From contig CAZQSS010000005.1 of the NCBI GenBank assembly GCA_964596405.1, positions 1 to 34,523 on the forward strand: a stretch of DNA of 34,523 nt, given 5' to 3'. Origin of the DNA: CAZQSS01 sp964596405 (GTDB lineage: Bacteria > Patescibacteriota > Patescibacteriia > Magasanikbacterales > UBA10003). Shown one piece after another: positions 30,031-34,523 of the stretch. The position numbers and the translations under genes are program-made. Positions within the stretch are counted from its first letter, which is position 1. Each line of letters opens with the position of its first letter. The notes under the pieces were generated by a model that had not been told where the DNA came from, did not search any database, and saw nothing but the letters and a program-made list of their open reading frames with translations.

Positions 30031-30055
30031 AATCCTCTTAAAATGGGGATTTTTT
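30031..30055 (+). terminator. Terminator of the nested tRNA-Cys locus
   Basis: The stem AATCCTC/GGGGATT (one G-U pair) has loop TTAAAAT and is followed by a T run. It starts 3 nt after the outer tRNA's CCA. Confidence 0.8.
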
Positions 30056-30073
30056 GTTTTGATTGTCTATTGA

Positions 30074-30182
30074 CCCCGTTACAGTTTCAGCACAGACTTC
30101 TTAGTTAGTACAATTGTAAGGCGAAGCCGCCTTACGGCTTTATTATCAATAAGCACAGATTTTCTTGAAACTGTAAGCGGGG
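30074..30182. repeat. Palindromic element, family 2, copy E8
   Basis: 109 nt. The terminal stem CCCCG-TTACAGTTTCA/TGAAACTGTAA-GCGGGG has one bulged C. The internal hairpin is GTAAGGCG-aagc-CGCCTTAC. A perfect 4-bp direct repeat TTGA lies at 30070-30073 and 30183-30186. The right copy is part of the TTGACA box of the next promoter. Confidence 0.9.
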
Positions 30183-30211
30183 TTGACAGAAATAAGTTTT
30201 TATGCCACAAT
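30183..30211 (+). promoter_or_regulatory. Promoter of the small secreted protein gene
   Basis: Consensus TTGACA (30183-30188), 17 nt, then CACAAT (30206-30211). A strong Shine-Dalgarno AAAGGAGG lies at about 30246-30253, 8 nt before the ATG at 30262, one of the few clear ones in this window. Confidence 0.65.
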
Positions 30212-30261
30212 ATGGCCAGTCTAGAGGCGCTCTTTAAAACTAACACAAAGGAGGAACGGGA

Positions 30262-30594
30262 ATGAAAAAGACAATGTTCGTGGTGGTGATTCTGGCAATT
30301 TTTGTCACTTGTTGCACGCCTTGTGTTGTGTCGAACAATGAGGTTCGTCACGGTCAAATTCAAGCAACCGTCAGCGATGTTCGACCGGTATTTGAGGGCG
30401 AGCATCTCATCGCCTGTTCTTTTATGGCGAATTTTGGTTCAGAAAAGGCAGTGTTCAGACTGACTGGCAATGAAGGATCGTTCGGCCATGACAACGTCCA
30501 TCTGTGCGCGACTCTTCGTGACGGCGACGCAGTCGATATCTATGATAACGGCAGTTATTATGTCTGGAACAAGTATAGCACCTCGAGAAAGTAG
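30262..30594 (+). CDS. Small secreted or lipoprotein-like protein, unknown family
   Basis: 110 residues. The N-terminus MKKTMFVVVILAIFVTCCTP is a signal peptide; 'FVTCC' could be a non-canonical lipobox. The mature part is short and probably beta-rich ('IQATVSDVRPVFEGEHLIA', 'DGDAVDIYDNGSYYVWNKYS'). I do not recognise the family. It is monocistronic, with its own promoter, a strong Shine-Dalgarno site and a terminator. Its codon use and strong ribosome binding site differ from neighbouring genes, which may hint at transfer from another lineage. Confidence in it being a real gene is good; the function is unknown. Confidence 0.8.
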   Translation: MKKTMFVVVILAIFVTCCTPCVVSNNEVRHGQIQATVSDVRPVFEGEHLIACSFMANFGSEKAVFRLTGNEGSFGHDNVHLCATLRDGDAVDIYDNGSYYVWNKYSTSRK

Positions 30595-30633
30595 AAAAAC
30601 AAAAACACCTCGGAGCTGGAGGTTAAGCAACTT

Positions 30634-30664
30634 AAGACCTTGGAAAACCCAAGGTCTTTTTTAT
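30634..30664 (+). terminator. Terminator after the small secreted protein gene
   Basis: The stem AAGACCTTGG/CCAAGGTCTT has a 5-nt loop and is followed by a T run. Confidence 0.93.
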
Positions 30665-30698
30665 TGCTAAAATCCAGTTTTTGGCGTAAAATTTAAAG

Positions 30699-30790
30699 CA
30701 CAGATTTAGCTGATTTCAACAGATAAAGACACAGATCGCAGATCTGTGATCTGTGTAATCCGTATTTAATCTGTATAATCTGTGTTTAAT
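30699..30790 (+). repeat. 'ATCTGTG' palindromic repeat upstream of polA
   Basis: Units of CACAGAT/ATCTGTG around the centre GCAGATCTGTGATCTGTG end at the polA start (…CTGTGTTTAAT-ATG), as upstream of tig. Confidence 0.85.
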
Positions 30791-33469
30791 ATGTCTCAAC
30801 AACGTTTTATCATAATTGACGGCAATGCCCTCGTCCACCGGGCTTTTCATGCCATTCCCCCAATGACCAACAAGAACGGCCAGGTGTTAAACGCGGTTTA
30901 CGGGTTTACCAGTATTTTGCTCAAGGCCATTAAAGATTTGAAGCCGGATTATTTGGCCGTCACTTTTGATTTGGCCGCGCCGACCTTCCGCCACAAAGAG
31001 TATAAAGAGTACAAAGCCAAACGCGTCAAACCGCCGCAAGAATTGTATGATCAGATGCCTTTAATAAAGGATCTGTTGAGGGCGATGAAAATTAAGATTT
31101 ATGAGCGCGAAGGGTTTGAAGCGGATGATGTGATTGCGACGTTAGCCGCCATTTGTCATTCTCGCGAAAGCGGGAATCCAGCGGTCGAAACGGTAATTTT
31201 GACTGGTGATTTGGATACATTACAGTTAGTTGATGAGAATACGAAAATTTATTCTTTGCGTAAGGGCATCTCGGATATTTTTATTTATGATGATGCGGCG
31301 GTAAAAGAAAGATACGGTCTTTTACCCAACCAGATGATTGATTATAAGGCTTTGCGCGGCGATCCCAGCGACAATATTATGGGTGTTCGGGGTATTGGTG
31401 AAAAAACCGCGGCCGACCTGATTCAGAAATTTGGTTCGATAGAGGGATTGTACGAAAAGATTAAAAGATTAAAAGATTATAAGATTAGCGATTTGATAAT
31501 AAAAAAATTAGAGGCAGGCAAAGAGGCGGCGTTTCAGAGCAAGCACTTGGTTGAGCTGGTAAGGGACGTGCCGATTGATTTTAAATTGGAAGATTGCAAA
31601 ATGGCCGATTACAACAATTCGGCCGCGCGTGATCTGTTGGCCGGTTGGGAGTTTGGCAGTTTGATTAAGAGGTTGGATGGCGGAATGGGTGAAATGAAAG
31701 ACTTAAAGATTGGAAGATTAAAAGACTATAAAATTGTTGAAGTTAAAAATAAAGAAGGCGAAGAAAAATTGAAAAGAGAATCGTCTAAGGCAAAAAAAAT
31801 CGCGATTTATTTATCTGATGACGGTCAAGCCAGCGGTCTGAAAGCCAAATTGTTTGGGTTGGTACTGACTTTTGACGGCCAGAAGGTTTATTATTTATCC
31901 GTCGCATTGACTAATCTTTTAATCTTCAAATCTTCAAATCTTCAAATTGTCGGCCATGATTTAAAAAGAACCCTGGAAATTCTCAAGCGTCACGGTTGGG
32001 ACATTGACGGTGAACTTTCCGATGTGATGTTGATGGACTATTTGTTGGATCCGGGCAGCCGGTCGCATGATTTGCCCAGCTTGGTTTTACGTTATTTGGG
32101 CGCTCCGCTTAAAGAAAGTCCGCAGACCGGTCTTTTTGGTGAAAATCCGCAAGACTTGGCGCAAAAATTATTATCGCTTTGGGCGGTTGAAGCCAAGCTT
32201 CGGCTGGAACTGGAAGAAAAAGGTTTTGTCGGTTTATACAAGAAAATAGATGAGCCGTTGGTTGAGCCGTTGATACAAATGGAAGAGGCGGGCGTAAAAA
32301 TTGATGAAAAATATCTGAGTGTGCTGGCTAAAAGATTGAGCAAAAAAGAAGAGGATTTGCGAAAAAAGATTTTTGAATTGGCCGGTCAGGAATTTAATAT
32401 CGCCTCGCCCCAACAGTTGAAGGAAATTTTATTTGAAAAACTAAAAATTTCCACCGAGGGCATTAGAAAAGGTAAAACCGGCCTTTCCACCGCCGCCTCT
32501 GAACTGGAAAAAATGCGCGGCGAGCACCCCGTAATAGAATTGATTTTTGATTATCGGGAAATTGCCAAATTGCGCAACACCTATGTTGACGTTTTACCGA
32601 TTCTGATTGATAAAAAAACCGGCCGCGTTCACACCACTTTCAATCAGGCGGTCACGGCCACCGGCCGGCTGTCTTCATCCGACCCGAATTTGCAAAATAT
32701 ACCGATTCGCACCGAATTGGGCAATGAAATCAGAAAATGTTTTATTGCCGAAGAGGGTTATAAGCTTTTGAGCGCTGATTATTCTCAAATTGAATTGCGG
32801 ATTGTGGCGTCGCTGGCCAACGACAAAGAAATGATCGGTGTTTTTAATCGCGATGAAGATATTCATACCACCACGGCCGCCAAAATCAATGGTGTGCCTC
32901 TTGAGGCCGTGACCAAAGAAATGCGCCGCGCCGCCAAGGCGGTCAACTTCGGAATTATTTATGGTATTGGGCCGCAAGGTCTTTCCGAGGGCGCCGGCAT
33001 TTCTTTTGCCGAGGCGAAAGAATTTATCAGAAAATATCTGGAAGTTTTTAGCGGCGTGAGGGAATATATGGAAATGACGCGCGCTCTGGCCCACAGCCAG
33101 GGTTATGTGGAAACGCTTTTGGGCCGACGCCGGTATTTGCCCGAGATCAATAGCGGCATGTTTCAGTTGCGCAATGCCGCCGAACGTATGGCCATTAACG
33201 CGCCAGTGCAGGGCACGGCCGCCGATTTGATTAAATTGGCCATGATTGAAATCAACCGGCTGATTAAGACAAAATACCGTTCGGAAGAGGTCAAAATGAT
33301 TTTACAGGTGCACGACGAGCTGGTTTTTGAGGTCAAAAACGGTCTGGCCGAGAATTTTGGTCAGGAAGTGAAAATAATTATGGAAAATGTTATTAAGCTC
33401 CGTGTGCCGGTCTTGGTGGAATTGGAATCAGGCCAAAACTGGGGCGAATTAAGCCCCGTGAAGAATTAA
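30791..33469 (+). CDS. polA: DNA polymerase I
   Basis: 892 residues from the ATG at 30791 (MSQQRFIIIDGNALVHRAFH); the GTG 9 nt upstream lies in the repeat. The 5'-3' exonuclease spans about 1-290 ('YKANRV'-like 'YKEYKAKRVKPPQELYDQM', 'EGFEADDVIATLA', 'LRGDPSDNIMGVRGIGEKTA'). The middle domain lacks the DxE acidic pair of the 3'-5' exonuclease ('KIAIYLSDDGQ'), so proofreading is probably absent. The polymerase domain has motif A 'SADYSQIELRIVAS', motif B 'RRAAKAVNFGIIYGIG' and motif C 'LQVHDELVFEV'. An in-frame repeat adds 'CHSRESGNP' near residue 124. It acts in Okazaki-fragment processing and repair. holA follows. Confidence 0.97.
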   Translation: MSQQRFIIIDGNALVHRAFHAIPPMTNKNGQVLNAVYGFTSILLKAIKDLKPDYLAVTFDLAAPTFRHKEYKEYKAKRVKPPQELYDQMPLIKDLLRAMKIKIYEREGFEADDVIATLAAICHSRESGNPAVETVILTGDLDTLQLVDENTKIYSLRKGISDIFIYDDAAVKERYGLLPNQMIDYKALRGDPSDNIMGVRGIGEKTAADLIQKFGSIEGLYEKIKRLKDYKISDLIIKKLEAGKEAAFQSKHLVELVRDVPIDFKLEDCKMADYNNSAARDLLAGWEFGSLIKRLDGGMGEMKDLKIGRLKDYKIVEVKNKEGEEKLKRESSKAKKIAIYLSDDGQASGLKAKLFGLVLTFDGQKVYYLSVALTNLLIFKSSNLQIVGHDLKRTLEILKRHGWDIDGELSDVMLMDYLLDPGSRSHDLPSLVLRYLGAPLKESPQTGLFGENPQDLAQKLLSLWAVEAKLRLELEEKGFVGLYKKIDEPLVEPLIQMEEAGVKIDEKYLSVLAKRLSKKEEDLRKKIFELAGQEFNIASPQQLKEILFEKLKISTEGIRKGKTGLSTAASELEKMRGEHPVIELIFDYREIAKLRNTYVDVLPILIDKKTGRVHTTFNQAVTATGRLSSSDPNLQNIPIRTELGNEIRKCFIAEEGYKLLSADYSQIELRIVASLANDKEMIGVFNRDEDIHTTTAAKINGVPLEAVTKEMRRAAKAVNFGIIYGIGPQGLSEGAGISFAEAKEFIRKYLEVFSGVREYMEMTRALAHSQGYVETLLGRRRYLPEINSGMFQLRNAAERMAINAPVQGTAADLIKLAMIEINRLIKTKYRSEEVKMILQVHDELVFEVKNGLAENFGQEVKIIMENVIKLRVPVLVELESGQNWGELSPVKN
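31155..31179. repeat. In-frame dRS3-like palindrome inside polA
   Basis: ATTCTCGCGAAAGCGGGAAT, close to the ATTCCCGCGAAAGCGGGAAT type of repeat, is read as 'HSRESGNP'. It lies in a loop of the 5'-3' exonuclease between 'ADDVIATLA' and 'VILTGDLD'. Confidence 0.85.
31922..31945 (+). repeat. 8-nt tandem repeat (x3) inside polA
   Basis: Three copies of ATCTTCAA are translated as 'IFKSSNLQ' in the degenerate exonuclease domain. Similar AAGATT/AGATTAAA low-complexity units are present at about 31454-31490 and 31700-31735. Confidence 0.8.
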
Positions 33470-33493
33470 GAACTAAGCAAGATAAGGATTAAG
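33468..33493 (+). repeat. 26-nt direct repeat after polA
   Basis: Identical to 16568-16593 and, like it, overlaps the end of the upstream stop codon. It lies in the polA-holA gap. Confidence 0.92.
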
Positions 33494-33516
33494 CCCCGAT
33501 GACATAATTTTATATT

Positions 33517-34494
33517 ATGCAACTTTTATTGCACGGCCCCGACAGTTACCGGAGCCGACAACAATTTAAAAAATTGATTAAAGATTTTCAGGCCAAGCGC
33601 GATCCGGGCGGCATGAACACGGTAGTTTTTGATTCGTCAAAAGATATCGAGCCCAACCAAATTTTGGAGGCCATGACGGCGTCGCCTTTTTTGGCGGAAA
33701 AAAGAATGGTGGCGATAGAAAAATTATCAGCTTTTAAAAATCAGGAATTTTTTGATACCCTGCTGGAACTTTTGGAAAACAAAAAAATTCCCGAGAGCAC
33801 GGTGCTTTTGGTTTGGGAAGAAGTGTTGCCCGAGAAAAAGAAACACAAAATTTTTGATTGGCTGGCCAAACAAAAGTATTCTCAATTTTTTGGTCAGTTG
33901 AATCCCAAAGAGTTAAGTAAATGGATAATGGACGAAGCCAAAAAAAATAAAGTGGAAATTGACAAAAGAGCGCTGGATTTTTTAATCAGTCATCCCCTGG
34001 CGCAAGATATGTGGATTTTCTCCAGTGAACTAAACAAACTTTTTATTTATGCCAGCCAGTTGGATACCGGCCGCGTGACGCTCAAAGAAATTGAATTGCT
34101 TTTCCCGCCGGTGGTGGATGAAAATGTTTTTCATCTGGTGGACGCGCTTTTGGCTAAAAATAATAAACTAGCCACCAAGCTGTTGTATGATCAGTGGGCC
34201 GAAGGCAGTGAAGAGCCGGCCGTTTTCGGCACGATTGTCTGGCAGTTCCGCACTCTGCTGGAGTTAAAAGATTGTGTAGTTTTAAATCCCCGTAGCAACT
34301 CCGATGCGCTGGCCGCCGAATTGGGCATTCACCCGTTTGTCGTCAGAAAGTCTTTGGGCGTTCTCGGCAAGTTTAGTTTGGATCAGTTAAAAACAATTTA
34401 TAAAAATCTTTTGGAAATTGATATTAAAGTGAAAACCGGCGAAGGCGATCTTAAAACTCTGTTGGACTTGTTTGTTGCCAAAGTCTGTAATTAA
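33517..34494 (+). CDS. holA: DNA polymerase III delta subunit (clamp-loader)
   Basis: 325 residues, a typical delta length. The N-terminal part 'MQLLLHGPDSYRSRQQFKKL' corresponds to the ATP-free AAA+ fold ('xxGxExxLxxxxxxxL'). 'EAMTASPFLAEKRMVAIEKL' and 'LLVWEEVLPEKKKHKIFDWL' match the usual delta pattern. The C-terminal collar region is 'VVDENVFHLVDALLAKNNKL' to the end. Delta opens the beta clamp as part of the clamp loader. It lies 47 nt after polA on the same strand. No terminator is visible before the window ends. Confidence 0.93.
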   Translation: MQLLLHGPDSYRSRQQFKKLIKDFQAKRDPGGMNTVVFDSSKDIEPNQILEAMTASPFLAEKRMVAIEKLSAFKNQEFFDTLLELLENKKIPESTVLLVWEEVLPEKKKHKIFDWLAKQKYSQFFGQLNPKELSKWIMDEAKKNKVEIDKRALDFLISHPLAQDMWIFSSELNKLFIYASQLDTGRVTLKEIELLFPPVVDENVFHLVDALLAKNNKLATKLLYDQWAEGSEEPAVFGTIVWQFRTLLELKDCVVLNPRSNSDALAAELGIHPFVVRKSLGVLGKFSLDQLKTIYKNLLEIDIKVKTGEGDLKTLLDLFVAKVCN

Positions 34495-34523
34495 AAAATA
34501 AACTAAAAATGACCCCGAACAAC

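Overview
The window looks like a chromosomal segment of a Candidate Phyla Radiation (Patescibacteria) bacterium, most likely Parcubacteria-like. This is inferred from very large secreted proteins carrying a 'SSGNVSASG' repeat, a D1-only membrane-anchored Hsp100 ATPase, an SpoU methylase of only 154 aa, a trigger factor, and compact genes mostly without Shine-Dalgarno sites. TGA is used as a stop, so the code is standard. I could not run a phylogeny.

Layout. Positions 1-14075 are mostly minus strand. They hold two related giant surface proteins (1-2797, running off the left edge, and 5412-9035), a three-gene surface operon (14075 to 9296: WxL-like protein, DUF916-like protein, FN3/carboxypeptidase-regulatory protein), ychF, a tRNA-Ala, and an HTH/homing-endonuclease-like gene inside a perfect 28-bp inverted repeat. 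Positions 14281-16833 (plus) carry an SpoU methylase, a DUF5679 zinc-ribbon protein, tig and a DUF167 gene. Positions 16906-22866 (minus) carry a CARDB protein, a site-2 protease, the D1-only AAA+ ATPase, an SBF transporter, an HD-domain hydrolase, yidD, rnpA and rpmH. The rpmH/dnaA/dnaN junction (22729-25888) is the classical replication-origin neighbourhood, with DnaA boxes on both sides of dnaA. To the right lie a class A penicillin-binding protein, a conserved hypothetical gene, a tRNA-Cys locus, a small secreted protein, polA and holA.

Two things stand out. (1) At 29683-30055 an intact tRNA-Cys gene lies inside the anticodon loop of a second tRNA-Cys-like gene. That outer gene is also interrupted in its D arm and T loop by hairpin inserts. 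The whole nest lies between one good promoter and one terminator. (2) The window carries a dense set of palindromic elements of about 110-180 nt, in two families. Family 1 (four copies: 14076, 18108, 19461, 22590) ends exactly at the ATG of four unrelated genes: a surface protein, a site-2 protease, the AAA+ ATPase and rnpA. Family 2 (14753, 20597, 20861, 30074) shares CCCCGTTA ends, has stems that change between copies while staying paired, and has short flanking direct repeats in three copies. Two family 2 copies abut a -35 box and one abuts a start codon.

Other palindromic repeats are inserted in frame in ychF, polA and a surface gene. tig and polA share the same repeats upstream and downstream. 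The genome therefore seems saturated with small hairpin elements that genes and RNAs have come to tolerate or use.
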